Shown: positions 1 to 8,857 of the stretch, one piece after another
Layout of the letters: each line of letters opens with the position of its first letter
How positions within the stretch are numbered: the first letter of the stretch is position 1
Assembly (NCBI GenBank): GCA_902617025.1
Contig: CACMVB010000001.1
Location: forward strand, 186,001 to 250,000
Length of the DNA: 64,000 nt
Direction: 5' to 3'
DNA from: an uncultured Pelagibacteraceae bacterium
Lineage (GTDB): Bacteria > Pseudomonadota > Alphaproteobacteria > Pelagibacterales > Pelagibacteraceae
Notes under the pieces: generated by a model
What the model saw: only the letters and a program-made list of their open reading frames with translations
Told to the model about the DNA's origin: nothing
The model's database searches: none
Program-made: the position numbers and the translations under genes

Positions 1-1141
1 CATTAGAAAAAAAATAAATTACAGAAAGTGAAATGATAAAACATAACGGAACTAAAAACATTACTTGTCTTATCTCATCGTATAAATGAAAATTAAAAAA
101 GATTACACTAAGCATTATTATTATTATAGATAATATTAATGATCCTATATTAATTGAGTGTAACTCATTTGAAAAAATTTTTTTATCTATTAGTGGTAAA
201 ATTAAAAAACCTACTAAAATTATTATTGGCAGTTTCACCAACAACCATAATGGAACATATGTAGAGGGGAGACTTTGAGCTTTCATACAATCCCCAAAAG
301 TTGTTGTGCAAACAGTTTGAATGTGCTGGCTCATGTAACTAATTGAGTCAAAAAAGATAAAAGGATTGGTCCAATAAGTAGGATGAAGTAAAAATAAGGA
401 CGATATGAAAGTTAATATGAACAATAATAATTTTGGAGTAATAATTTTTAAAAATTTTTTAAAATTTATTTTCGATATTTGATAAGTAAATAGTACAAAA
501 ACAAAAAACTCAAAAAAAATAAGAATTCCTGAAATTCTAATTGATATTAAAAATGATGTCAGAATCGCGAGTAAAAATAAGTCCAAATTTTTAATTTCAT
601 TTCTTTTGAAGAAAATATTTGAAATTTTAATTATGTAGAACGTACAGATTACCCAGATTGACATAAAAGGAATATCTTTGAAGTTGAAAAAACTATGTCC
701 TAAAAGGTAAGGATAGGAAAGATAGAAAATAGCAGATAAGCTTGCATAGGTTTTGTTTTGAACAATAAAATTTAAAATTTTTTGAAAATAAATACCCGAG
801 ATTGTAAAAATAATCACAATCGAGGGATGTTTTAACATTAGTGTTTTTCCCAACTCTGTAAGATCTAGATTGGAAAAAATTAAGTTGAAAATTAATTCGA
901 AAGGCAGAGAGAAAAAGTGAAATCCAACCCCATAATATTTCATCCCAAGATCCTCAAATTCAACAGAGAGATTTGAATTAAACAAATAATTCAGATAAAT
1001 ATTTTTTTTAATATTCCAAACATCTAAATTGTGAAACTCGTCATGAGTTATCCCAACATTTAAAGACGCGAATATAGAAACAATTAAATACAACAATATA
1101 AAATAATTAAAAAAATTGTTTTTAAAGTGAAGCATTTTCAT
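1..1141 (-). CDS. GT-C type membrane glycosyltransferase (PMT_2/family 39-like), 3' end outside window
   Basis: I translated this frame by hand; it is open from an ATG at 1141 to the window edge, giving at least 380 residues with no stop. The product is very hydrophobic, with many membrane spans. An acidic THDE motif sits near residue 40, after the first span, where GT-C enzymes carry their catalytic acidic residues. A later GHSFFNFKDIPF stretch (around residue 165) resembles the loop conserved in PMT_2 proteins. Such enzymes move a sugar from a polyprenyl-phosphate carrier to lipid, protein or glycan at the membrane. The acceptor cannot be read from sequence. It lies 5 bases beyond the stop of the methyltransferase and may be cotranscribed with it. 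The C-terminus is not visible. Confidence 0.72.
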   Translation of the reverse strand, partial: MKMLHFKNNFFNYFILLYLIVSIFASLNVGITHDEFHNLDVWNIKKNIYLNYLFNSNLSVEFEDLGMKYYGVGFHFFSLPFELIFNLIFSNLDLTELGKTLMLKHPSIVIIFTISGIYFQKILNFIVQNKTYASLSAIFYLSYPYLLGHSFFNFKDIPFMSIWVICTFYIIKISNIFFKRNEIKNLDLFLLAILTSFLISIRISGILIFFEFFVFVLFTYQISKINFKKFLKIITPKLLLFILTFISSLFLLHPTYWTNPFIFFDSISYMSQHIQTVCTTTFGDCMKAQSLPSTYVPLWLLVKLPIIILVGFLILPLIDKKIFSNELHSINIGSLILSIIIIMLSVIFFNFHLYDEIRQVMFLVPLCFIISLSVIYFFSN

Positions 1142-1145
1142 TACG

Positions 1146-1877
1146 TTATTTACTTATAAAACAAATATCGGAATGTTCAAAATTCCCTTTATGAAAGAAA
1201 ATGTTATCTATATTTTCGTGAAAATAAATTTGGGTTTGTTTGTCGAAGATTTTTGATTCGAAGAATTTTTTAGAAACAATATTTTTAAGCATATTATCGA
1301 CGAGGATATCATCAATATTTTTATTATATGAATAATAATTTGGGAATTTATAATCTTCAATTACATAGAGACCTCCTTTTTTAAGATATTTGAACATATT
1401 TTTAAACGCTATTAAGATATCTTCAAGATTATGTGACCCATCATCAATTATTAAATCAAAATGATTTTCTTCATTAATTCTATTTAAAATTTTTTTTACT
1501 TTATTGTAATCTTTGATATCCAATCCAAATACTTTTATGTTTTTTGAATTATAAATAAACTTAGAAATATTTATGTCAAAACAAATAATTTGAGGGTTTT
1601 CAAAAAACTTATTAAATGCTGCTGCGGATGCGCCAGAATAAGATCCAATTTCTAAAATATTTATTTTTTTTGTTTTAAATTTCTCAAAATATTTCGAGTA
1701 AAATTTTGAATAACCATGTCCTCTTGTATTTTGATTTTTGATAAAATTTGATTTATCGCTTCCATAATGAAAAAGCAACTTATCTAGATCTTGTTCCATT
1801 ACACCATCAGTATCAATATTAATTTTTTTTTTTAATTTGTAAATTAATTTCCTTTTGAAAAGACTAAAAAAATTCAA
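1146..1877 (-). CDS. SAM-dependent methyltransferase, MycE/cephalosporin-hydroxylase-like
   Basis: The protein carries a class I Rossmann methyltransferase core. A HYGSDKS and HGYSKFY segment (residues 37-60) leads into LEIGSYSGASA (about 75-85), the SAM-binding loop, then FDIN at the end of strand 2. The motif LIIDDGSHNLED (about 139-150) and an LKKGGLYVIED segment follow. This pattern is typical of sugar or macrolide O-methyltransferases of the MycE type. The start is uncertain: the longest frame uses TTG directly after the rpsD stop, while an ATG at 1799 (residue 27) just before the conserved domain gives about 217 residues and may be the true start. With the adjacent GT-C enzyme it suggests surface-glycan modification; substrate unknown. 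Confidence 0.7.
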   Translation of the reverse strand: MNFFSLFKRKLIYKLKKKINIDTDGVMEQDLDKLLFHYGSDKSNFIKNQNTRGHGYSKFYSKYFEKFKTKKINILEIGSYSGASAAAFNKFFENPQIICFDINISKFIYNSKNIKVFGLDIKDYNKVKKILNRINEENHFDLIIDDGSHNLEDILIAFKNMFKYLKKGGLYVIEDYKFPNYYSYNKNIDDILVDNMLKNIVSKKFFESKIFDKQTQIYFHENIDNIFFHKGNFEHSDICFISK

Positions 1878-2495
1878 TTATCTAGAATAGTATTCAATTA
1901 CTAAGTTAGGCTCCATTACTACTGGGTAAGGTACTTCGGAAAATTTTGGTAATCGTACTAGTTTAATAGTTTTATTTTTATCATCTAGTTGAATATATTC
2001 AGGAACATCTCTTTCTTTACTTTGTAATGAACCATCGATGATTGTAAGTTTTTTAGATTTATCTCTTACTTCAATTAGATCTGAATGTTTAACTGTATAG
2101 CTTGATATGTTAACTCTCTTTTTATTTACTTTAATATGTCCATGATTAATAATTTGTCTTGCTGAAAAGACTGTTGGTGCAAGTTTTGCTCTATACACAA
2201 CTGTATCCAGTCTGCTTTCTAATAAAGCTATTAAATTCTCCGTAGTGTCACCTTTTTTTGATAAAGCCTTTCTATAAATATTTCTAAATTGTCTCTCATT
2301 TATATTTCCATAATAAGCTTTAAGTTTTTGTTTAGCTTGTAATTGAATTCCGTAATCTGTCGGTTTACCTTTTTTGTTTTGACCATGTTGACCTGGTGGA
2401 TATGCCCTTGAATTAAATGGACTTTTCGGTCTACCCCAGATATTAGCTTTTAATCTTCGATCTACTTTATGTTTAGATTTTAGTCTTTTTGTCAT
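1878..2495 (-). CDS. rpsD: 30S ribosomal protein S4
   Basis: At 205 residues the protein is the normal length for alphaproteobacterial S4. It begins [15 protein letters not shown] and has the GRPKSPF segment and the PPGQHGQ motif near residue 33. The S4 RNA-binding domain lies at about 92-155 ([17 protein letters not shown], then [12 protein letters not shown]). S4 is a primary 16S rRNA binder that nucleates assembly of the small-subunit body. The gene stands apart from the alpha ribosomal operon, as is usual in alphaproteobacteria. A strong promoter lies just upstream and implies a very short leader. The stop codon directly abuts the possible TTG start of the downstream methyltransferase. 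Confidence 0.97.
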   Translation of the reverse strand: MTKRLKSKHKVDRRLKANIWGRPKSPFNSRAYPPGQHGQNKKGKPTDYGIQLQAKQKLKAYYGNINERQFRNIYRKALSKKGDTTENLIALLESRLDTVVYRAKLAPTVFSARQIINHGHIKVNKKRVNISSYTVKHSDLIEVRDKSKKLTIIDGSLQSKERDVPEYIQLDDKNKTIKLVRLPKFSEVPYPVVMEPNLVIEYYSR

Positions 2496-2509
2496 ATTTA
2501 ATTGAAGTG

Positions 2510-2537
2510 TTTATAAGATTTCATAAATGTTTGTCAA
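2510..2537 (-). promoter_or_regulatory. sigma70-like promoter of rpsD
   Basis: On the minus strand a perfect TTGACA (2537-2532) is followed by a 16-base spacer and TATAAA (2515-2510). A start site about 7 bases beyond the -10 element would lie near 2503, only about 8 bases before the rpsD ATG at 2495. The resulting leader is too short for an S4 translational operator. This is read from sequence only; the start site has not been measured. Confidence 0.6.
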
Positions 2538-2544
2538 TTATGGT

Positions 2545-3264
2545 TTAGAGCTTATTTTTGCTCAAAGTACTAATAATACTTGATAAAATCCTTAATTCTT
2601 TATCATTTGGCTCTAATCTATAAATTAAATTATTAATATTAAGTATCATTGAATGTTTTTTTTCATGAGGTAGAAAAAATTTTTTTCTTTCTAATAAATT
2701 TACTAGATATTTTACTACTGATGAAACTTTTGATTTAGAAGATATTTTCAAATTTTTCGCTTTTTTATTAAGTATCTTAAGATTAAGATTTTTAAAAATT
2801 TCGTAACAAATTAAAGTTACAGAGTGAGATAAATTTAAAGACTTAAAGTTTTTTACAGTTGGTATTTGCAAAATAAAATTTGATAATGAAAGATCTTTGT
2901 TAGAAAGGCCAGATGACTCCGGGCCAAACATGAGGCCAATATTTGATTTATTCCTTTTTGATAAAATTTTATTAAAGTCATACATTGTAATATGTTTTTT
3001 GTTTATATCTCTTTTTCTAGCGCTTAAAGAGATAACCATATCAAACTCGCTTACGGCTTCCTCAGTTGTTTTAAATAATTTTGTATTTTCTATAATATCA
3101 TAAGCTCCGACAGAGGTAACTTTAGTTTTGTGATTGGGAAAAGGAAATTTAGGTGTGACAAGAATTAGTTTTTTAAATCCAAAATTTTTCATTGAGCGTG
3201 CGCACGCACCAATATTTTCGCCTAATTGAGGCCTTATTAATACAAATCCAAATTTATTTCTCAT
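2545..3264 (-). CDS. trmJ: tRNA/rRNA 2'-O-methyltransferase, TrmJ-type (SPOUT)
   Basis: This 239-residue SpoU-family enzyme starts with FVLIRPQLGENIGACARSMK, in which the Asn and Arg of the SPOUT motif 1 are present. It has LMFGPESSGLS (about 117-127) for motif 2 and LNLSHSVTL (about 143-151) for motif 3, which together build the trefoil-knot SAM site. The C-terminal 80 residues are the TrmJ-type helical extension. TrmJ methylates the ribose of position 32 in several tRNAs. Its first 11 bases overlap the end of cimA, so it is translated from the same message. Assignment to the TrmJ subgroup is good; the exact tRNA target is inferred from the family. Confidence 0.88.
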   Translation of the reverse strand: MRNKFGFVLIRPQLGENIGACARSMKNFGFKKLILVTPKFPFPNHKTKVTSVGAYDIIENTKLFKTTEEAVSEFDMVISLSARKRDINKKHITMYDFNKILSKRNKSNIGLMFGPESSGLSNKDLSLSNFILQIPTVKNFKSLNLSHSVTLICYEIFKNLNLKILNKKAKNLKISSKSKVSSVVKYLVNLLERKKFFLPHEKKHSMILNINNLIYRLEPNDKELRILSSIISTLSKNKL

Positions 3265-4858
3265 TTAAATTTGCAGGAGCTTTTTCTTTGAAAAGTTTAT
3301 AATCAAGACTATCTATCAATGCTTTAAATGAAGCTTCAATTATATTTGGGGAAACTCCTACTGTAAACCAGCTGATACCCGACTTGTCAGTACTTTCAAT
3401 TAAAACTCTTGTAGTAGCTTCAGTACCAGTGTTTAAAATTCTTACTTTATAGTCAAGTAACTTCAAATCTGAAAAAAAATTATAATATTTTGTGACCTTT
3501 TTAAAATTTGTTCTTATAGCATTATCTAAAGCATTGACTGGTCCATTACCCTCACCAAGGCATTCGATTTCTTTTCCATCAATTAAAAAAATTACTTTAG
3601 CTTTTGTTTTTATTGTTTTTGTCTTTGACACGTTAATGTCGTAACTTTTTACTTTTAAGTATTCTGGAACTTTTCCTAATAATCTGTTTGCCAATAATTC
3701 AAATGATGCATCGGCTCCATCGTATGAATACCCGCTAAACTCTCTATCTTTTACTTCGTCTAAAATTTTTTGAACTTTTGGATCTTGTGAGTCGATCTGT
3801 ACTCCATATTTCTCAAGCCTAGACAATATATTGGATCTTCCTGATTGATTTGAAACAATGATATTTCTATGATTTCCAATTAATTGAGGATCTATATGTT
3901 CGTAAGTTTTAGGATCTTTTTTTACAGCGGAAACGTGTAAGCCGCCTTTATGTGAGAACGCAGAAGCTCCCACATATGCCATATTTTTATTCGGCTTTCT
4001 GTTTAGTATTTCATCTAGCAATCTTGAACAATCTGTTAAAGAGGATAATTTCTCTTTTTTAACATTTATCTCAAACTTCTCACTAAAAGATTTTTTAAGA
4101 CATAAATTAGGAATTATTGACATTAAGTTTGCGTTACCACATCTTTCTCCCAATCCATTTATAGTACCTTGAATTTGTCTTGCACCACATTCTACAGCCG
4201 CTAAAGAATTTGCTACAGCATTTTCAGTATCATTATGAGCATGAATACCAAGATTTTTTCCAGGAATTACTTTTGAAACTTTCGATACGATCTCTCTTAC
4301 TTCATTAGGCAAGGTGCCTCCATTTGTATCACATAAAACAACCCATCTTGCTCCATTATCATACGCTTGTTTCAGACAAGAAATTGCATAATCGGAGTTA
4401 GCTTTGTATCCATCAAAAAAATGTTCAGCATCAAATAAAAACTCTTTGTTATTTTTTACAAAATGTTTTGTAGTCTCTTTTATATTTTCCAAATTTTCCT
4501 CATTTTTTATGCCAAGAGCAACTTTGACATGAAAATCCCATGATTTTCCAACTACGCATACAGCAGGTGTATTGGCATTAATTAATGAGGCCAAACCAGG
4601 GTCGTTGTCGGCGCTTCTACCTGTTTTTTTTGTCATTCCAAACGCAGTAAATTGTGCATTATGCATTTTAGGAGGTTTCGAAAAAAATTTTGTATCAACT
4701 GGATTTGCTCCAGGCCAGCCCCCTTCTATATAATCAACACCTATATCAGATAAAACTTTTGCAATTTTATTTTTATCCTCAATTGTGAAATCAACGCCCT
4801 CTGTTTGGGCTCCATCTCTTAGTGTTGTATCAAAAATATAAATCTTTTCTTTTTTCAT
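3254..4858 (-). CDS. cimA: (R)-citramalate synthase
   Basis: The enzyme condenses pyruvate and acetyl-CoA to citramalate, the threonine-independent entry to isoleucine synthesis. The N-terminal DRE-TIM barrel opens with FDTTLRDGAQTEGV, giving the catalytic Arg and metal-binding Asp. HAHNDTENAVANSLAA and NGLGERCGN supply the metal His pair and the active-site loop. The C-terminal 130 residues (from about 400) match the LeuA dimer and regulatory domain. The order of motifs and the GGWPGANPVD segment favour CimA over isopropylmalate or homocitrate synthase. I chose the ATG at 4858, which forms an ATGA overlap with the cysS stop; a TTG at 4870 would add four residues. Confidence 0.9.
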   Translation of the reverse strand: MKKEKIYIFDTTLRDGAQTEGVDFTIEDKNKIAKVLSDIGVDYIEGGWPGANPVDTKFFSKPPKMHNAQFTAFGMTKKTGRSADNDPGLASLINANTPAVCVVGKSWDFHVKVALGIKNEENLENIKETTKHFVKNNKEFLFDAEHFFDGYKANSDYAISCLKQAYDNGARWVVLCDTNGGTLPNEVREIVSKVSKVIPGKNLGIHAHNDTENAVANSLAAVECGARQIQGTINGLGERCGNANLMSIIPNLCLKKSFSEKFEINVKKEKLSSLTDCSRLLDEILNRKPNKNMAYVGASAFSHKGGLHVSAVKKDPKTYEHIDPQLIGNHRNIIVSNQSGRSNILSRLEKYGVQIDSQDPKVQKILDEVKDREFSGYSYDGADASFELLANRLLGKVPEYLKVKSYDINVSKTKTIKTKAKVIFLIDGKEIECLGEGNGPVNALDNAIRTNFKKVTKYYNFFSDLKLLDYKVRILNTGTEATTRVLIESTDKSGISWFTVGVSPNIIEASFKALIDSLDYKLFKEKAPANLNEK

Positions 4859-6201
4859 TTTATTTTCCAAATTGTTTTTCCTTTTTGATCTTCAATCATT
4901 ATCCCTTTTGATAATAATTCTTTTCTTATTTTGTCAGCGAGATCAAAATTACCACTTTTTTTAGCTTTGGCTCTCTCTTCAATTTTTTTTGATATATAGC
5001 TTTCAGATACACTAATTTTGCTCTTTTTGGAACTCTCCCACTCTTCCTTGCTTACATTAAAAAGACCAATGAGTTTGCACGCTTGGTTAAATTTTGTTTT
5101 TTTTTCTTCGTCACCTTTAATAGCGTCACTATATAATTGATGTATCGTTGCTATGTACCCTGGAGTATTTAAATCATCTAATAATATTTCGTCGACATTA
5201 AATGTATTTTCTTTCTTTTCAGAATAAAGATTGTACCATTTGTTAAGAGTGCTTTGTTGGTTGTTTAATAGCTCATCATTCCAATCAAGCGGTTGACTGT
5301 AATGTGCGCTCAAGAGGGCTAGTCTGACTACTTGACCAGAATATTTGTTAACTGCTTCTGAGATTGTGATTATATTCCCTAAGGATTTTGACATTTTTTC
5401 TTTGTTGATTGTAACAAATCCATTATGAACCCAATAATTAGCAAAATTCTTCGTGTTATTATTACAACATGATTGAGCTATTTCATTTTCGTGATGAGGA
5501 AAAATTAAATCTAGGCCGCCACCATGTATATCAAAGTTTTTGCCCAAATATTTTTCACTCATTACAGAACACTCCAAATGCCAACCAGGTCTTCCTCTAC
5601 CCCACGGTGACTCCCAGCCAGGGTCCTCATTTTTCGATGGTTTCCATAAAACAAAATCCATAGGATTTTTTTTTAAATTAGAAATTTCTATTCTATTACC
5701 CGATTTTAACTCATACAAATTTTTATTGGATAATTTTCCGTAATCTTTATAAGAGTTTACAGCAAAATAAACATGTCCTTGATTTTCGTAGGCGTAACCT
5801 TTTGAAATTAATGAAGATGTCATTTCTATCATTCCTTTAATATGTTCAGTGGCTTTGGGTTCTATTGATGGCTTCAAACAATTTAAACTTTTACAATTTT
5901 CATGAAAAGTATTTGTTACTTTATTTGTAATCTCTTCAATACTCATTTTATTTTTATGAGATGCATCAATTATTTTATCGTCAACATCTGTAATATTCCT
6001 CACGTAAGTTACGTTAGATCTGTATAAAATTTTTAAAATTCGGTATAAAACATCAAATACAACTAAACTTCGAGCATTACCAACATGGGGACTATCATAA
6101 ACTGTAGGGCCACAAGCATATAAAGAAATTTTTTTTGGATTTATTGGTTTAAAAATTTCTTTCTTTCTTGTTAATGAATTGGTTAGTAGAAGATTACTCA
6201 T
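4855..6201 (-). CDS. cysS: Cysteinyl-tRNA synthetase
   Basis: This class I aminoacyl-tRNA synthetase charges tRNA-Cys. It shows YACGPTVYDSPHVGNARS at residues 28-45, holding the first zinc Cys and the HIGH-like HVGN motif. WHLECSVMS and HHENEIAQS supply the other zinc ligands, and KMSKSLGN (about 268) is the KMSKS loop. The 448 residues include a DALR-type helical C-terminal domain, normal for the family. It overlaps nadE by 8 bases upstream and cimA by 4 bases downstream, so nadE-cysS-cimA-trmJ reads as one operon on the minus strand. Confidence 0.97.
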   Translation of the reverse strand: MSNLLLTNSLTRKKEIFKPINPKKISLYACGPTVYDSPHVGNARSLVVFDVLYRILKILYRSNVTYVRNITDVDDKIIDASHKNKMSIEEITNKVTNTFHENCKSLNCLKPSIEPKATEHIKGMIEMTSSLISKGYAYENQGHVYFAVNSYKDYGKLSNKNLYELKSGNRIEISNLKKNPMDFVLWKPSKNEDPGWESPWGRGRPGWHLECSVMSEKYLGKNFDIHGGGLDLIFPHHENEIAQSCCNNNTKNFANYWVHNGFVTINKEKMSKSLGNIITISEAVNKYSGQVVRLALLSAHYSQPLDWNDELLNNQQSTLNKWYNLYSEKKENTFNVDEILLDDLNTPGYIATIHQLYSDAIKGDEEKKTKFNQACKLIGLFNVSKEEWESSKKSKISVSESYISKKIEERAKAKKSGNFDLADKIRKELLSKGIMIEDQKGKTIWKIK

Positions 6202-6931
6202 TGAATTTGCAAACTGGTATAGGATTCATTTTGTGTAAATTTTTTTCTCTTATCTCTAAATATTTTTGATAGTTTGGATCATTCTTGTTTACCATTGCTT
6301 TCTCAAGATCCTCATAGCTCATGCCAAGTTGTTGAACATCGTTTCTTCCATCATCCCATAAACCATCTGTTGGAGGAGTGTTTATAATATCTTTTGATAC
6401 TCCAAGATGTTTCCCGAGTTCCCAAACTTGTGTTTTAGTGCAGTCAGCTATTGGTGAAATATCAACTCCACCATCTCCATATTTAGTATAAAAACCAACA
6501 CCAAAGTCCTCAACTTTATTACCCGTACCAACAACTATTCCACTGTTAGCTGCAGCTACTTGATATAATGTTGCCATTCTTAATCTTGCTCTAGAATTTG
6601 CATATCCATGCTCATTATCAAATTTATTCAAAACTTGAGAAAAAGAGGTAAAAATTTTATCCATTTCTAATAAATGATGCTCAACATTATTATACTTTTG
6701 TTTTAACCACTTTGCATGTGAAAGACTTAAGTCATGTTGTGACTTAATTTGTTTGATTGGCATTGTTAACACAATTGTTTTTTTACCAGTATTTGCACAT
6801 AAAGTACTAACAACTGAAGAGTCAATTCCTCCTGAAATCCCAACAACTAATGCTTTAGGCTTATAAGATGACGAATCGCAATAGTTGTTAATCCATTCAG
6901 TTATAATTTTAGCTCTTTTTTTTACATCCAT
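6194..6931 (-). CDS. nadE: NH3-dependent NAD synthetase
   Basis: NadE amidates deamido-NAD to NAD using ATP. The 245-residue protein has only the synthetase domain, without the glutamine-amidase domain of the longer bacterial form, so it should use free ammonia. The PP-loop motif SGGIDSSVV lies at residues 34-42. GTGNKVEDFGVGFYTKYGDGGVD (about 141-163) and the ISPIADCTKTQV segment form the deamido-NAD site. It starts at an ATG at 6931 and heads the run nadE-cysS-cimA-trmJ. A hairpin separates it from the DAHP synthase gene upstream. Confidence 0.93.
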   Translation of the reverse strand: MDVKKRAKIITEWINNYCDSSSYKPKALVVGISGGIDSSVVSTLCANTGKKTIVLTMPIKQIKSQHDLSLSHAKWLKQKYNNVEHHLLEMDKIFTSFSQVLNKFDNEHGYANSRARLRMATLYQVAAANSGIVVGTGNKVEDFGVGFYTKYGDGGVDISPIADCTKTQVWELGKHLGVSKDIINTPPTDGLWDDGRNDVQQLGMSYEDLEKAMVNKNDPNYQKYLEIREKNLHKMNPIPVCKFNE

Positions 6932-6962
6932 AATTAGTACCTTACCTCTCTTTTAAGGTTTG

Positions 6963-6991
6963 GTCTTAATAATTACAATAATTATTAAGAC
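6963..6991 (-). terminator. AT-rich stem-loop between DAHP synthase and nadE
   Basis: A perfect 12-base inverted repeat (gtcttaataatt and its complement) with a 5-base loop overlaps the stop codon of the upstream DAHP synthase. The stem is AT-rich with one GC pair at each end. No clear U-tract follows on the minus strand, so it may be a weak terminator or an mRNA-processing hairpin rather than a classical terminator. Confidence 0.35.
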
Positions 6992-8361
6992 GCGGCTTGA
7001 ATAATTTTGTTTGATATTTTTGAATTTTTCTTGATTTCCTCAGAAATTAAGAAAGCTAATTCTAAAGCTTGATCTGCATTTAATCTAGGATCACAATGAG
7101 TCCTATATCTATTTGATAAATCGTTCTCAGATATTTTTTGGGCCCCACCAGTACACTCTGTCACATCTTGACCAGTCATTTCAACATGTAAACCCCCGGC
7201 ATAACTACCCTCTGATTGGCTTACTGCAAAGAAATTTTTAACCTCTTTAAGTACACTTTCAAAAGTTCTTGTTTTAAATCCTGTTGCAGCTTTAATAGTA
7301 TTTCCGTGCATTGGATCACAGGACCAAATTACTTTTAACCCTTCTTTTTTGATCGCTTTGATTAATTTTGGTAAATATTTTTCTACATTATCTGCACCAA
7401 ATCTTGATATCAATGTTAATCTACCTGGTTCATTATCTGGATTTAAAATATTACAAAGATTTACGAGTTCCTCCGGTTTTAATGTTGGTCCACATTTTAA
7501 ACCAATAGGATTTTTAATCCCTCTACAAAACTCTACATGTGCTCCATCAGGTTGTCTTGTTCTGTCTCCTATCCAAACAAAATGTGCAGAGGTATCATGG
7601 TACTCGCCTGTAGTTGAGTCAACTCTGGTCATAGACTCTTCAAAAGGTAAAAGCAAAGCCTCATGAGATGTATAAAAATTTACAGATCTTAATCTTCGAT
7701 TATTGTCAGAATTAATTCCACATGCTTCCATAAAAGCAAGAGCATCACTAATCTTATCCTCTATTTCTTTATACTTACCTTTAGTTTTATCTTTAATAAA
7801 TCCTAAGTTCCATAAATGGACTTGTCTTAAGTCAGCAAATCCTCCTTGCGAAAAAGCTCTTAATAAATTTAAAGTAGATGCAGACTGAGAATATGCTCTA
7901 AATAATCGTTTAGCATCTGGTATTCTAGCTTTTTCTGTAAATTCCATTCCATTAATATTATCACCTAAATAACTTGGTAATTCTTTACCATCTTTTTTTT
8001 CGGTAGGTGCACTTCTTGGTTTTGAAAATTGACCAGCAATTCTTCCAACTTTTACAACTGGCATCGAAGCCGACGCTGTAAGGACCAATGACATTTGTAA
8101 AAGAACTTTAAATGTATCTCTTATATTATCAGGGTGAAATTCAGCAAAACTTTCAGCACAATCTCCACCTTGTAATAAAAAAGCTTTTCCTTCGGCCACA
8201 TCAGCTAGGGCTTTTTTTAGAGACCTAGACTCTCCTGCAAAAACAAGAGGCGGGTATTTTTTTATTTTACTTAATACTAAATCAAGTTCATCTTTATCTT
8301 GATAAACAGGTAAATGTTTAGCAGGGAATTTTGTCCAACTATTTACGCTCCATTTTTTCAT
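6985..8361 (-). CDS. aroG: 3-deoxy-7-phosphoheptulonate synthase, class II
   Basis: The enzyme joins phosphoenolpyruvate and erythrose-4-phosphate in the first step of the shikimate pathway. It is the plant/Mycobacterium class II type. [13 protein letters not shown] (about 65-77) carries the metal-binding Cys, and [14 protein letters not shown] (about 104-117) binds phosphoenolpyruvate. [33 protein letters not shown] and [15 protein letters not shown] are further signature blocks. The 458-residue length fits. I took the ATG at 8361 because it gives the family start MKKWSVNSW; the frame also reaches a TTG two codons upstream. A 75-base gap upstream probably holds its promoter. Confidence 0.93.
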   Translation of the reverse strand: MKKWSVNSWTKFPAKHLPVYQDKDELDLVLSKIKKYPPLVFAGESRSLKKALADVAEGKAFLLQGGDCAESFAEFHPDNIRDTFKVLLQMSLVLTASASMPVVKVGRIAGQFSKPRSAPTEKKDGKELPSYLGDNINGMEFTEKARIPDAKRLFRAYSQSASTLNLLRAFSQGGFADLRQVHLWNLGFIKDKTKGKYKEIEDKISDALAFMEACGINSDNNRRLRSVNFYTSHEALLLPFEESMTRVDSTTGEYHDTSAHFVWIGDRTRQPDGAHVEFCRGIKNPIGLKCGPTLKPEELVNLCNILNPDNEPGRLTLISRFGADNVEKYLPKLIKAIKKEGLKVIWSCDPMHGNTIKAATGFKTRTFESVLKEVKNFFAVSQSEGSYAGGLHVEMTGQDVTECTGGAQKISENDLSNRYRTHCDPRLNADQALELAFLISEEIKKNSKISNKIIQAAS

Positions 8362-8442
8362 ATACAACTGATGGTATATATATATCGCAAATGCAGATTT
8401 TCCAAGTAAGAATTTAAAAATTAGTCTAAAAACTGCAATATA

Positions 8443-8856
8443 TCAAAATTTTTCTACTTTTTTATTTAAAGATAACAGAATAGTTTCGATCTTTAAATTA
8501 GGATATTTATTTTTAAATCTTTTTTTGATTTTAGAAAAAGAATTTTCATGAATTTTAGTTTCATGAAAATAATTAAATTTTTTTTTTCCATTGATAATTT
8601 TCGCTGCTCCACAATCACGATGATTAATGACTATCAATTTTTTGATCTTATGAAGCTTTATTGAAATTTCAAGATTGTCCCAAAATGTTTTATACCATTT
8701 TTTAAATTTTGGTGCAGTTACACCAATTGCAGAACCAGCGATTATGAAAGAACTATATTTTCCATTCAAATTTCTTTTTTTCAAATAATTAAAAACTATT
8801 GACTGAAACCTAGGATCTATACAAGATAGAACCATAGCTTGATATTTTTTTTTCAT
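8443..8856 (-). CDS. Small beta-carbonic-anhydrase-like protein
   Basis: This 137-residue protein keeps the zinc-site pattern of beta carbonic anhydrases. SCIDPRF at residues 11-17 gives the C-x-D-x-R motif, and NHRDCGAAK at about 79-87 gives H-x-x-C. It is much shorter than typical enzymes (about 200 residues) and lacks most of the usual C-terminal half. It could hydrate CO2, or be a beta-CA-fold protein with another role, as many short homologues are unproven. It begins 2 bases after the glmS stop, so it is probably translated from the glmU-glmS message. Confidence 0.6.
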   Translation of the reverse strand: MKKKYQAMVLSCIDPRFQSIVFNYLKKRNLNGKYSSFIIAGSAIGVTAPKFKKWYKTFWDNLEISIKLHKIKKLIVINHRDCGAAKIINGKKKFNYFHETKIHENSFSKIKKRFKNKYPNLKIETILLSLNKKVEKF

Positions 8857-8857
8857 T

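Noticed and set aside
7349-7666. 105-codon frame antisense to DAHP synthase
   Set aside because: The sense strand has the conserved class II DAHP synthase blocks; the antisense product is unlike any family.
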